Shown here: one piece after another, positions 8,648 through 16,097 of the stretch
Layout: the number at the start of each line of letters is the position of its first letter
Position numbering within the stretch: the first letter of the stretch is position 1
Origin: a virus
Reading direction: 5' to 3' (one strand)
Length of the DNA: 27,043 nucleotides
IMG/VR virus record: IMGVR_UViG_3300021081_000016
Coordinates: 1 to 27,043 of that record
The notes under the pieces: model-generated
The model's input: the letters and a program-made list of their open reading frames with translations, nothing else
What the model was told of the DNA's origin: nothing
Databases searched by the model: none
Program-made: the position numbers and the translations under genes

Positions 8648-9301
8648 TCATTCGAAGCCGACTTCCTTGCGCTGGGCAGGCGTGAGCGCGGCCCATGTCG
8701 CGGGGAAAGCCTCGGCGTAGGACAGCGACTTGGCTGGTGACTGCGTCCCGGCCACCGCGGGCTTCTCAGCGAAGGCCGCGCCGACCTCCGCGAGGAAGCG
8801 CGCGAAGCGCGGGTAGGCGATCCAGTTGGTCGCGCGCAGTTCCTCTCCGAGTTCCTTGCCGGAGGGGAAGCGCTGCAGCGCGGCGTCCCGGTTCTTGATC
8901 GTCACGTCGTACTTCGCGCCGCCGAACGCGGGGTCGTTGCGCAGCTCCGCGTCCCACGCGGCTGACTGGCTGCGGAAGCGCGCGATGTTCGCGGACTCGC
9001 GCTTGAGCGTGGCCTGCGCCTCGGCGGGCGTCATGTTCTCGGACTTGGCCCACTCCGCGACGCTGGCGACGTAGGCTGCGTCAAAACCGCTGCCGTCGGG
9101 CGCAGTCAACTTGCTGTAGTCGTGCGCGACGGGCGCGACCGTGGGCGCAACCGACGGCAGGCCGGCGGCGGGCGCTGCGGCGGTGACCGGCGCAGGTGCG
9201 CTCGGCGCGGGCGCTGCGGCGGCCGGTGGCGCAACGGGAGGGGCGGAAGCAGCCGGCGCAGCAGGCGCTTCGGGGGCCGAAGTCGGAGGCGTCATGGCCA
9301 T
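8648..9301 (-). CDS. Capsid scaffolding protein
   Basis: A 217-residue protein directly upstream of the major capsid gene. Residues 1 to about 58 are almost entirely Ala, Pro, Val and Ser (disordered), followed by a charged, mostly helical half: DYSKLTAPDGSGFDAAY, EWAKSENMTPAEAQATLKRE and FPSGKELGEELRATNW. The disordered Ala/Pro N-terminus plus helical C-terminus, and the 'W-G/A...' style segments typical of phage 'peptidase/scaffold' proteins of BPP-1-like phages, point to an internal scaffold that guides shell assembly and leaves before packaging. A second ATG lies two codons downstream (9295), and either could be the start. No protease catalytic triad is visible. Confidence 0.75.
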   Translation of the reverse strand: MAMTPPTSAPEAPAAPAASAPPVAPPAAAAPAPSAPAPVTAAAPAAGLPSVAPTVAPVAHDYSKLTAPDGSGFDAAYVASVAEWAKSENMTPAEAQATLKRESANIARFRSQSAAWDAELRNDPAFGGAKYDVTIKNRDAALQRFPSGKELGEELRATNWIAYPRFARFLAEVGAAFAEKPAVAGTQSPAKSLSYAEAFPATWAALTPAQRKEVGFE

Positions 9302-9318
9302 CCGACAACCCGCACAAC

Positions 9319-9522
9319 CTAGCGAGTCAAGGCTTTCCTGAGTATTTCCGCGACGGCCGCTGAGTGTGTGATGCCGGCGCGACCCGCCACGCGCGCCAGC
9401 GCGACGTACAGCTCGTCCTCAATCCAGGCGCTGACATGCCGGTTTTTCCGCTTGCCGACGGCGGCCCGCCGGAAGCCCATGGAGGAGACCACGCCGGGCT
9501 GTGCGGGTCGTGGCGGGCTCAC
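9319..9522 (-). CDS. Small ribbon-helix-helix-like protein
   Basis: A short protein of 67 residues if it starts at GTG 9522, which overlaps the stop of the upstream gene as GTGA, or 53 residues if it starts at ATG 9480 (MGFRRAAVGKRKNRHVSAWI). The C-terminal part KNRHVSAWIEDELYVALARVAGRAGITHSAAVAEILRKAL reads in pieces as a ribbon-helix-helix fold: a short strand with alternating residues, a helix, a turn at GIT, and a second helix. Such proteins bind DNA as dimers; here, inside the structural operon, it could be a late regulator or a structural accessory. The assignment rests on pattern only. Confidence 0.6.
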   Translation of the reverse strand: MSPPRPAQPGVVSSMGFRRAAVGKRKNRHVSAWIEDELYVALARVAGRAGITHSAAVAEILRKALTR

Positions 9523-9803
9523 GCGCTGGCGCCCCCGCGACGCGCCTGCGCGTCCGCGATGTCTTGCTGCAGCAGCATCACGTAGCCGGTGGGGTCGGCG
9601 GCCTCGATCTGCGCGCGGATCTTGCGCCCGGCCTCGCGCAGGCCCTCGAGCTTCAGCACGGTCAGCACGTCGGCGCCGGGCTCGTGCGTACCCTTCTCCA
9701 TCTCGCAAATCTTGAACAGGATCACGCGCAGCACATCGCAGCCCTCGGGCGTGCGCAGCACTGCGCGCCATGCGGCGGCGGCTTTGCCGGTCTGCGGGGT
9801 CAC
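9519..9803 (-). CDS. Bbp19-like phage protein
   Basis: I take GTG 9803 as start because it overlaps the upstream stop (GTGA) and has GGTGGG just before it; this gives 94 residues. An ATG at 9836 would extend it by 11. The sequence AWRAVLRTPEGCDVLRVILFKICEMEKGT followed (in a second segment) by KLEGLREAGRKIRAQIEAADP matches the layout of the Bbp19 domain found next to capsid genes of BPP-1-type phages ('TPxGxxVLxxL...EGxRxxxxxIxxxI'). Function in the virion is not established for the family. It lies between an unknown protein and the RHH-like gene, just ahead of scaffold and capsid genes. Confidence 0.7.
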   Translation of the reverse strand: MTPQTGKAAAAWRAVLRTPEGCDVLRVILFKICEMEKGTHEPGADVLTVLKLEGLREAGRKIRAQIEAADPTGYVMLLQQDIADAQARRGGASA

Positions 9804-10243
9804 CCCACCATGCTCGGGTGGAAGCGGTAGCCCCACGCGGCGATCTGGCAGACGAACGTGCCGGTCAGCGCCGACGTGAGCACCGATACCGCCAGGCCGG
9901 TGCTCGCGGCGGAGGAGTCGATGACGAAGCCGTCGGTTGCGTCCAGCGGCAGCGAGCTAACGTTCGTGCCGTGCGCGTCGTCGAGTCGCAGCGCCTGGAA
10001 GCTCGTGCTCATGTCGACATCGTCGATCTTGATGATCGCCGTGGCTGTCTCGCCGGCTGGCATGACTCCGGCGCGCGACAGCATTGTCCACTGGACGATG
10101 CGCGTCTTGAAGCCGGCACCAAAGATCCAGCTTGGTTGATTGGAGATGTCCGGCACGCCAAGCACAGTCGTCGTGGCCTGTGCGCACGATGCCGACCACA
10201 CGCAGAGGAGTCCGAACGGCGGAATCACGCCACCCTTTGGCAT
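9800..10243 (-). CDS. Unknown protein with signal-like N-terminus, in head module
   Basis: The 147-residue product starts at ATG 10243, sharing one base with the portal stop (TGATG). Residues about 8-21 are hydrophobic and end in SCAQA, which looks like a signal peptide with an AQA cleavage site; that would be odd for a virion protein, so it may simply be a hydrophobic strand. The rest is rich in Ser, Thr, Ala and short beta strands (TATAIIKIDDVDMSTSFQAL, GTFVCQIAAWGY), like a beta-sandwich decoration or head-fibre protein. No homologue recognised. Position between portal and the Bbp19-like gene suggests a head-associated role. Confidence 0.65.
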   Translation of the reverse strand: MPKGGVIPPFGLLCVWSASCAQATTTVLGVPDISNQPSWIFGAGFKTRIVQWTMLSRAGVMPAGETATAIIKIDDVDMSTSFQALRLDDAHGTNVSSLPLDATDGFVIDSSAASTGLAVSVLTSALTGTFVCQIAAWGYRFHPSMVG

Positions 10244-11940
10244 CACGCACCTCCAGCGCTGGCGAGCATGCGACTGCCAGCTGTGTCTTGATTCATGTCC
10301 ACGTTGGACAGCTTGCTCGCTGTGTCGGCCGCCTGCATCGCCTGCTGCACCGCCTGTTGCCTGGCGATCTCCTTGGCGCGCGCCTGGCGCAACGCGGCCG
10401 TCTCCTCCGGAGACCGGATGATCTTCGGCGGCACGCCCTGCAAGCGCCCGGCCGTCCGCGCGTACTCGTCCCAATCCACGTTATCCAGCACGCCCGGCAC
10501 GGCGGGCGCCATCTCCAGCATCTGCGCGCCGAACCGGATCACCGGCGAGAGGCCGACCGACCGCTGCGCGGACGCCATCTTCGACAGCAGGCGGACGTGA
10601 ATGCTCTTGCCCTGCAGGATCGGCGGTGGCGGCTTGACCAGTCCGCGCCGCCAGCGGATCCCGAAGTGTCGGCGCACATACGGGTCGTGGAAGTCGTCGC
10701 TGTAGCGCGTGACCACGCTGCCCATGAGCGAGTTGCGCTCGTCCTGCTTGGCGTAGACCGCGGCGGCCGTGTCCTTCTGCGCTCGCAGGTCATCGAGCAT
10801 CGGCGAGACCACGTCGGCATAGAACGCCTCGCGGATCGATGCCGTGCAGTCCTTCATCGCGTCCAGGATGGCCACCAGCGCCTGGGCCTGGACCTCGAAG
10901 ATCGGCTGCGTGCGTGCCGACGCGACCGTGCTCGCCGGCTCCTCGGTCACGCCGCCGGGCATCAGGTCGATGCCACCGTCGCGGATGCCTGGTGGTCCTG
11001 ATACCGCTGGCCGGCTCATGTACGCGAGCAGCCGCAGGCGCTCCTCCGCGAGCTTCTGCAGCTCCAAGATGTCGTCCATGGCCGTGATGCCGGGGCAGTT
11101 GGTTCCGTACAGGTCGCCCGGCGCCACTTCCCAGCGCGGCACCATGATCGGGAACTCGTCGTACCCGCCCTCGCGGAGAACGCCGCCCTTCTGCTCCACA
11201 TCGCTGACGCTGCGGCACCAGTAGCACTCAAGGAAGCGCTTCGACGCCAGCAGGTACTGTGGGTTCCAGTCCTCGTTGGGATACACGAGGTGGGCCACGT
11301 CCCAGAAGCTGTTGTATTGCTTCAGGTCGTAGTCGCGGCGAATCACGCGCGGCAGCTTCTCGTAGGTGAACTTCTCCACCATCTGCGCCGTGTTGAGCCG
11401 GAAGTCGCGCGAAACCTCGTTGACCTGGTCGTTCTCGGACACACCGATGGCGTAGCTGCCGATGGGCAGCGCCTTGCAGTGGATCACCGTCTCGAGCGAC
11501 TCCTCCACGAACAGCGCGCCCGTGCCGAACTTGATGCCGTCGCCGACGGTGAGATCGGCTTCGGTGTAGAAGTTGCTGCGGTCGTCGTCCGAGAGCTGGG
11601 CGTCGCGCTCCTCGCGCAGCCAGATGGCCGCCTGCTTGTCGGCATCGATCTTCGGGTCGCCTGTCGTCAGCTCGTACCAGTCCGAGACAGGCGACAGCAG
11701 CTCGCTGGCCATGATCGCGCGCAGGCGCCGCTGCGCCTGGCCGGCGACGTTGCGGATGATCCTCGTTGAGCGCCGGTCGCCCCGATTGTTGTCCGTGAGG
11801 CTGAAGCGCACGCGGAATGGGTCGATGATGTCGCCGAGCGTGCGCCACGTCGACTCGTAGCTGCCACGGTCGTAGAGCCGTGCCGCGCGCCGCTCCTCGA
11901 GCCACTGGAACTTGCTCTTGCCGGAGAGCGCCTTAGCCAC
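10243..11940 (-). CDS. Portal protein (T7-type head-tail connector)
   Basis: The 565-residue protein matches the T7 gp8-like head-tail connector family, the twelve-fold ring at the capsid vertex through which DNA is packaged. Typical segments are EERRAARLYDRGSYESTWRTL and LGDIIDPFRVRF near the N-terminus, GDGIKFGTGALFVEE near residues 130-145, PRWEVAPGDLYGTNCPG near 268-284, and the Gln/Ala-rich helical C-terminus (KEIARQQAVQQAMQAADT). Length fits (about 530-570). The start is GTG 11940, overlapping the stop of the upstream gene by 8 nt; the ribosome site is weak, so coupling to the upstream gene is likely. The stop overlaps the next start by one base. Confidence 0.92.
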   Translation of the reverse strand: MAKALSGKSKFQWLEERRAARLYDRGSYESTWRTLGDIIDPFRVRFSLTDNNRGDRRSTRIIRNVAGQAQRRLRAIMASELLSPVSDWYELTTGDPKIDADKQAAIWLREERDAQLSDDDRSNFYTEADLTVGDGIKFGTGALFVEESLETVIHCKALPIGSYAIGVSENDQVNEVSRDFRLNTAQMVEKFTYEKLPRVIRRDYDLKQYNSFWDVAHLVYPNEDWNPQYLLASKRFLECYWCRSVSDVEQKGGVLREGGYDEFPIMVPRWEVAPGDLYGTNCPGITAMDDILELQKLAEERLRLLAYMSRPAVSGPPGIRDGGIDLMPGGVTEEPASTVASARTQPIFEVQAQALVAILDAMKDCTASIREAFYADVVSPMLDDLRAQKDTAAAVYAKQDERNSLMGSVVTRYSDDFHDPYVRRHFGIRWRRGLVKPPPPILQGKSIHVRLLSKMASAQRSVGLSPVIRFGAQMLEMAPAVPGVLDNVDWDEYARTAGRLQGVPPKIIRSPEETAALRQARAKEIARQQAVQQAMQAADTASKLSNVDMNQDTAGSRMLASAGGA

Positions 11941-12226
11941 CGAGGCCGCCCGTGTACTTGTTCTTGCCCGGGATGGTGCCGAGCCCGCCCATGCCGGAGA
12001 GAATCAGGTCGTACAGTCCGTACTGCTGGAGCTGCAGCGCCTTGGCGTGCTCGGCGGCCGAGAGCGCCTTCTTGGCGTCGGCCTCTGGATCGAGGGCTGG
12101 CGGCTTGGGGAACTTCGGCTTGCTGGGGCCCTTGAACTTGCCGAGCAGCCCCTGCCCAAACCCAAGCGGGTCGAAGACCTTCGTGTAGAAGTGCGAGACC
12201 GAGTCGAAGTAGTCGCCGAATCCCAC
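11933..12226 (-). CDS. Unknown small protein before portal
   Basis: A 97-residue protein starting at GTG 12226, with GGAG about 7 nt upstream. The N-terminus GFGDYFDSVSHFYTKVFDPLG is amphipathic, followed by a Lys/Pro-rich segment (GPSKPKFPKPPALDPEAD), a helix rich in Ala and Leu (AEHAKALQLQQYGLYDLIL), and a glycine-rich tail. Small proteins of this layout often precede the portal in podoviruses with unknown function. No membrane span. Its end overlaps the portal start, so it probably couples portal translation. Confidence 0.7.
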   Translation of the reverse strand: MGFGDYFDSVSHFYTKVFDPLGFGQGLLGKFKGPSKPKFPKPPALDPEADAKKALSAAEHAKALQLQQYGLYDLILSGMGGLGTIPGKNKYTGGLGG

Positions 12227-12289
12227 AGACAGAACTCCGCGCGCAGAGGATCGCTCGCGGCATGCCGGTACACCGCATGGAGCCGCGGA

Positions 12290-12817
12290 TCAAGGCGCAG
12301 CCGGGTAGTCTTCTTCCGGTGACTCGTCGACCAGGCGCGGCTGGAACCCCTCCGGCGCGCGGTCCTCGGTTGGCGCCTCGGGCAGCTTGTCCTCGGGCGC
12401 CGGCGTCATCGCCTTCGCGGCGTCCGCGTCGGCCCGGCGCCGCGCGTTCCAGTGCAGCGCGAAGGCGTGCTGCTTCTGCTGGAACTCCTTCAGGAGCAGC
12501 ACCATGGCCAGCTTGTCCTCCTCGATGGTCGTGAAGGGCGAGCCGTCCGCATGGTTCTTCTCCAAGTGCGCCCGGTACTGCAGCTCCATCTGGCTGTAGT
12601 CCGGCATGTTGACCACCACGGCGTCCTCGCCGGGCGCCTTCATGTAGGGCGTCGGGAACTGCGGCGAGAGCCGGTTCAGCACCTGCGACGCCAGCACGGT
12701 GAAGTCCACCGGCTGTATCTGCGGCACATCCTGGCCGTGCAGCGCCTGGCCGTTGGTGAGCTTGTCCGGCGCGCCGTTGCGCAGGTTGGCTATGCGGTTT
12801 CGGGCGTCGTTGGTCAT
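12290..12817 (-). CDS. Unknown protein between terminase and portal
   Basis: A 175-residue protein starting at ATG 12817, one base after the large-terminase stop and with a strong GGGAGGTGAC site before it. The middle (DYSQMELQYRAHLEKNHADGS, then LAMVLLLKEFQQKQHAFALHWNARR) is helical and charged, and the C-terminus is acidic and proline-rich, probably disordered. Nothing resembling an enzyme motif. Location directly after the terminase suggests a head-assembly or packaging accessory, but this is inference only. Confidence 0.7.
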   Translation of the reverse strand: MTNDARNRIANLRNGAPDKLTNGQALHGQDVPQIQPVDFTVLASQVLNRLSPQFPTPYMKAPGEDAVVVNMPDYSQMELQYRAHLEKNHADGSPFTTIEEDKLAMVLLLKEFQQKQHAFALHWNARRRADADAAKAMTPAPEDKLPEAPTEDRAPEGFQPRLVDESPEEDYPAAP

Positions 12818-12818
12818 G

Positions 12819-14324
12819 TCACCTCCCAGAGGCCCAGCCTTCACGGCCGAGCGGGTCGAACTCGGTCCGTGCTGCACTACGCAACACGGGACTCGCGATA
12901 CCGCGTGCCACTCGGGCATCGCGCGACGACACCGGCACCATCCAGTGCTGCGCCAGCGAGTCCGCCCTGTTGGGCGAGCGCTTGAGCCGCGTCTTGGTGT
13001 CGCTCTTGTCCTCAAGATAGAACCTGTCGTTGCGCTCGTTGACCTCGCCCGTGACGGCTAGTAACTCCTCGCGCAGGATCGGGTCCTTCGGCAGCGCCAC
13101 GTTGTCCCGGATCGCCTCGGCCATCTTCCACCAGCCCTCGGCCCGCAGGTTGCCGAAGCGCTGGTTTGCCGGCGCGCTGCTGTAGACGACCGGGATCACA
13201 CGGTGCCCGCGCGCCTTCAGCGGCTCGATCCACGACCAGCCGTGCCCGCCGGTGCCATCCACGAGCATCGCGTCCACACCACCCCACGCGCTGGCTACTT
13301 CGGCCATCCATGAGGCTCCGCTCGATCCTGTCTGCCCACCGCGCTCCATGATCGGATGCACGAAGCAACCCTGTCGGCAGCAGACAGCGCTCGGGTCGAT
13401 CTCGCGCCCCACGTCGGCGCTCACGACCTTGGCGGCCCAATCGAAGTCCGACTTCTGCGGCGACCGGTTCATCGCACGGTCCACGTCCTCCTCAGTGAGG
13501 AGCGCTGAGATGTCGCCATCCGGGAAGCGGCCGAGCACGTAGGCGCGGACCCACGCATCATCACGCCCGCGCGTGGCCGCTGCGATCTTCTGGCGGGCCC
13601 ACTCCACGTCGACGCGCGGCGTGCGCTTGGGATCGTCCGGGTCGGCCGTGCACTCGTAGATCGTCCACTGAGCGCGCAGCTCACCCTGCGTAACCGCGAA
13701 TAGCATGCCCTTGCGGGAGAGCGGGTTGCCGGCCTGCTGGATGCGCAGCACTCGCGCCGTGGATCCAGCTTGGTCAGCGACGTTGATGAGCTGCGGCGGC
13801 ACCGCGCCCGACTCGTCGATCTGCTCCAACACGTACCACTCGTGCAGGCCGGAGAGCGTGCGGCCAAGGGTCTGCTCGTCGGCGTCCTTCGGATAGCCGG
13901 TAGCTTGCAGCCACCACGTTCCTGGATGGTCGCGCGCGTAGATGCGCTCGCTGTTGATCTCGAACAGCCTGCTCATCAGCGGCGAAGCGCTGATCCAGCG
14001 CCGGTACTCGGTCCACAGGTGGGACTCAAGGTTCTCGCGCGTGACGGCGAGGCATTTCCCGATGGGGTGGTGGTCCTTGTCGCCGCGCGTCGTGAGGAAG
14101 TTCAGGCCACACCAGACCATCGTTGCAGACTTGCCGTTGCCGGTCGGGCCTTGGAACGACTGGCGCACGATGGGAGCGTCCGATCCGAACTCCATGAGCG
14201 CGTCGGCCTGCTGCGGGTCAGGCTCGATCCCCGGCCAGACTTGGCGCACAAACTGCACGGGGTTGCGACGCCACGCGCGGATCGCTTCGGCGACGGGGGT
14301 GCCGGCGAACGGGTTGTCAGTCAC
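12819..14324 (-). CDS. terL: Terminase large subunit (DNA-packaging ATPase/nuclease)
   Basis: The 501-residue protein is the motor that pumps DNA into the prohead and cuts concatemers. Its Walker A is GPTGNGKS at residues 59-66, with a Walker B-like VLEQIDES near 165-172 (acidic pair Asp170-Glu171). The C-terminal RNase H-like nuclease is shown by SADVGREID (Asp304), AMLVDGTGG (Asp356) and NRADSLAQ (Asp455), which would hold two metal ions. Length is in the usual range. The start ATG 14324 overlaps the end of the previous gene by 8 bases. The small terminase candidate is at 15544-15849, separated by four small genes, an unusually wide spacing. Confidence 0.93.
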   Translation of the reverse strand: MTDNPFAGTPVAEAIRAWRRNPVQFVRQVWPGIEPDPQQADALMEFGSDAPIVRQSFQGPTGNGKSATMVWCGLNFLTTRGDKDHHPIGKCLAVTRENLESHLWTEYRRWISASPLMSRLFEINSERIYARDHPGTWWLQATGYPKDADEQTLGRTLSGLHEWYVLEQIDESGAVPPQLINVADQAGSTARVLRIQQAGNPLSRKGMLFAVTQGELRAQWTIYECTADPDDPKRTPRVDVEWARQKIAAATRGRDDAWVRAYVLGRFPDGDISALLTEEDVDRAMNRSPQKSDFDWAAKVVSADVGREIDPSAVCCRQGCFVHPIMERGGQTGSSGASWMAEVASAWGGVDAMLVDGTGGHGWSWIEPLKARGHRVIPVVYSSAPANQRFGNLRAEGWWKMAEAIRDNVALPKDPILREELLAVTGEVNERNDRFYLEDKSDTKTRLKRSPNRADSLAQHWMVPVSSRDARVARGIASPVLRSAARTEFDPLGREGWASGR

Positions 14325-14676
14325 CGAGGCCGACCCTCGCAGCGATCCACGCCCGGAGGCGGCGCCACCACGGCAGCGCGTCGGCGAGCGGCACCACGCG
14401 CACGCCCGGCGAGAGCGGCAGCATCATCTCGCTGCAGACGTGGGCCGCGGCGTACTCCTCAAGCGCACTGCGCACCCGCTGGGAGTAAGTCTCCCGGAAC
14501 CGGCTGACGTCGGGCACCCTGTGAACCATGTCCACATCGACGATGGAGTCCGCCTCAAACCGGTGCCGGCCGCACGGCGCGACGACGCTCCAGGTGTCGA
14601 CGAAGGCGCGGTACCGCCCGACGCCGCAGGGCCCGCGCAGCCACTGCTCGCCCATGTCGATGTGCGTGAGCTTCAC
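14317..14676 (-). CDS. Unknown protein upstream of large terminase
   Basis: A 119-residue product if begun at GTG 14676, which overlaps the upstream stop as GTGA; ATG 14655 (MGEQWLRGPCG) would give 112. Contents: GRYRAFVDTWSVVAPCGRHRF looks like a small beta region with two cysteines, then SIVDVDMVHRVPDVSRFRE, then a helical segment and a Trp/Arg-rich end (ALPWWRRLRAWIAARVGLG), which could be an amphipathic helix at a membrane or DNA. No family recognised. It ends 8 nt into the large-terminase gene, so it may couple terminase translation. Confidence 0.65.
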   Translation of the reverse strand: MKLTHIDMGEQWLRGPCGVGRYRAFVDTWSVVAPCGRHRFEADSIVDVDMVHRVPDVSRFRETYSQRVRSALEEYAAAHVCSEMMLPLSPGVRVVPLADALPWWRRLRAWIAARVGLGD

Positions 14677-14951
14677 GCCGGGCTGCCGTTGGCGTCGGTG
14701 GGGGACTGCGGGGATTCTGGCTCTGTGTGCAGTAGGCCGGCATCGCCCATCAGCGCCTGCTCGAATACGTCGCGCGGCATGCGGATGATGAACACGTCTC
14801 CGTCCTGCTTGATCGGGCACAGGAGGATCGCCGTAATACGCGCCCGCTCGCGAGCTAGCGCGTCCTTGAGCCGCTCGGGCGCGGCCGGGCGCGTGGCGGG
14901 CGTGAGCGGCGGCGGCGCCGGCAGCCGGATCGGCCCGTCGTGGTCGCTCAT
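14673..14951 (-). CDS. Unknown small protein
   Basis: A 92-residue product starting at ATG 14951, sharing one base with the stop of the gene before it (TGATG). The N-terminus is proline/alanine-rich (PIRLPAPPPLTPATRP), followed by a helix LKDALARERARITAILLC and a short strand with DGDVFIIRMPRDVFEQALMG, ending in an acidic Ser/Pro tail. No function recognised. It is one of four small, tightly overlapped genes between the putative small and large terminase subunits. Confidence 0.65.
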   Translation of the reverse strand: MSDHDGPIRLPAPPPLTPATRPAAPERLKDALARERARITAILLCPIKQDGDVFIIRMPRDVFEQALMGDAGLLHTEPESPQSPTDANGSPA

Positions 14952-15163
14952 CACGTGGCCGCCAGCGCGCGGGACTCGGCGGCGCGCAACTCGGCCTCGG
15001 CGAGCCTGTCGATTGCCGCGTCGAAGCGCGCGCCAGCCTCGGCGCAGGCGAGCGCGAGCGGGTCGCATGGCGCGTCTGGCACCAATGACGCGCATGGGTA
15101 GAGCGCGATGCCGGCATCCACGAGCGACTGGATGAACAGCATGTGCTTTTCGATGGGACTCAT
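14951..15163 (-). CDS. Unknown small helical protein
   Basis: Seventy residues from ATG 15163, which overlaps the upstream stop as ATGA. The sequence SPIEKHMLFIQSLVDAGIALY is followed by a Cys-containing loop and a long alanine/glutamate-rich helix (CAEAGARFDAAIDRLAEAEL). A longer frame extends upstream, but that part is the shadow of the small membrane gene and lacks a coupled start. Function unknown. Confidence 0.6.
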   Translation of the reverse strand: MSPIEKHMLFIQSLVDAGIALYPCASLVPDAPCDPLALACAEAGARFDAAIDRLAEAELRAAESRALAAT

Positions 15164-15288
15164 GCCGTCACCGCTCCCCACGCGAGCCGCAGCGCCGCCA
15201 CCAGCGCTGTGAGGCACGCGATGTTGCAGGCGACAGCAGCCGCGCTCGAAAGCTTGCCAGCCACGTGAGCGTCGCCCACGCGCATCAT
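15160..15288 (-). CDS. Small single-span membrane protein
   Basis: A 42-residue frame, MMRVGDAHVAGKLSSAAAV at the start, with one hydrophobic helix of about 20 residues (roughly residues 15-38) and an Arg, Trp near its end. Its TGA overlaps the ATG of the next gene as ATGA, the same coupling as its neighbours, which is the main reason to believe in it. Two adjacent ATGs (15288, 15285) are possible starts; the ribosome site is weak. It could be a holin-like or membrane accessory protein but there is no partner endolysin in view. Confidence 0.5.
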   Translation of the reverse strand: MMRVGDAHVAGKLSSAAAVACNIACLTALVAALRLAWGAVTA

Positions 15289-15331
15289 GAAGTGCCCCGC
15301 GCGGACGGCGCGAACGCGTGCACGAGATCAT

Positions 15332-15547
15332 TCATCCTCGTGAATCCCCAAATGCCTTGCGCCTCCCTAGGAGGCCCGTGTTGCGCCCCAGGTCATGAAT
15401 CGCCGGGACCGACTGCCGCTCGCCGATGGTCCACACGCGGCCGCAGCGCACGCACGTAACCGCCTGCAGGTGGCAGCCGCGCGCCCCCTTGAGGCAGCGC
15501 GGGCAGCTCTCGCGCAGCAGCACGGGGCTCGTGGCCTCGTCGCTCAT
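15332..15547 (-). CDS. Small zinc-ribbon protein
   Basis: The 71-residue product starts at ATG 15547, overlapping the small-terminase-like gene as ATGA. It has two CxxC knuckles, CPRC near residues 15-18 and CVRC near 32-35, with a further Cys between, as in a rubredoxin-like or zinc-ribbon fold (the second reads VTCVRCGRVWTIGER). Such small zinc ribbons occur near terminase genes in many phages with unknown role, perhaps DNA or protein binding. Confidence 0.7.
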   Translation of the reverse strand: MSDEATSPVLLRESCPRCLKGARGCHLQAVTCVRCGRVWTIGERQSVPAIHDLGRNTGLLGRRKAFGDSRG

Positions 15548-15849
15548 GAGGGCGGCGGCTGCGGCGTCACGCCCAGCGCGGCCTCGACCAACTGCGCGAG
15601 CGTGCCGCCAGCTGGGATGTCCACGTCCACCCGCCGACGCACGCGGCGGCCAAGCAAGCCGAAGAACAGCTCCGGCTTGGCCTTCGCCGTCTTGACGAGG
15701 TAGGGCACGCCACCAAGCTCAACGAGAGCTGTGTCGATCATCTCGTCCAGCTCGATCGTGAAGCGGTTGCTCGTGCCGGGCTTGCGGCCACCCGTCTTGC
15801 CGCGGCCCTTGCGGAATCGCGTGTCCGTGACCTGCGCCTCCATACCCAT
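15544..15849 (-). CDS. Probable terminase small subunit or DUF5681-like DNA-binding protein
   Basis: A 101-residue basic protein. It opens with FRKGRGKTGGRKPGTSNRF, the 'KG..GNP.GRPKG..N' type of N-terminus seen in small-terminase-like and DUF5681 proteins, then a helical part (ELDEMIDTALVELGGVPYLV, TAKAKPELFFGLLGRR) and a Val/Asp segment. As the first gene of the leftward head operon, with the large terminase further on, it is the best candidate for the DNA-recognition subunit of packaging. Starts at ATG 15849 or 15843; no good ribosome site precedes either, so its messenger may be leaderless or short-leadered. Confidence 0.6.
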   Translation of the reverse strand: MGMEAQVTDTRFRKGRGKTGGRKPGTSNRFTIELDEMIDTALVELGGVPYLVKTAKAKPELFFGLLGRRVRRRVDVDIPAGGTLAQLVEAALGVTPQPPPS

Positions 15850-15984
15850 TCTGTTTAGACGGCCTGCATGTCCCGTGTCCAGATTTAAACCTGAACAGTG
15901 TGGCGTCTGACGAAGATGACGAGATTGTCATTCGACATTTGGCGCCATGCGGAGTGCCCATGCAGCTACTCCCACGCTGGACGG

Positions 15985-16026
15985 GCGGAGCAGCGCCGGA
16001 CTGAGTCCTGGCTGAAGCCGCTCCGC
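15985..16026. repeat. Inverted repeat with internal palindrome
   Basis: GCGGAGC (15985-15991) pairs with GCTCCGC (16020-16026). Inside lies GGACTGAGTCC (15998-16008), 5-bp arms around one base. The nested symmetry in a divergent promoter region suggests an operator, but no second copy was found. Confidence 0.45.
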
Positions 16027-16068
16027 TCAAGTCTCCCTGCAAGCTCCGCCGAATACTGGCAAGGTGGC

Positions 16069-16097
16069 TTGCATCTTGCACGTCAGCGTGCTATGGT
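16069..16097 (+). promoter_or_regulatory. Candidate sigma70-like promoter with operator in the spacer
   Basis: A -35-like TTGCAT (16069-16074) and -10-like TATGGT (16092-16097) are separated by exactly 17 bases. The spacer contains a perfect inverted repeat GCACG-TCAG-CGTGC (16078-16091) that abuts the -10 box. The promoter would read into the HTH gene 60 bases downstream, so autoregulation is likely. The boxes are weak matches, so the call leans on spacing and symmetry. Confidence 0.5.

Noticed and set aside
7653-8720. A 355-codon rightward frame opposite the major capsid gene
   Set aside because: Shadow of the capsid gene; Asp/Val/Arg-rich with no structure, and the capsid assignment is strong.
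15881-15930. Leftward late promoter near GATTTAAAC
   Set aside because: A plausible -10 exists but no -35 at 16-18 bp spacing matches well, so I did not list it as a separate promoter.
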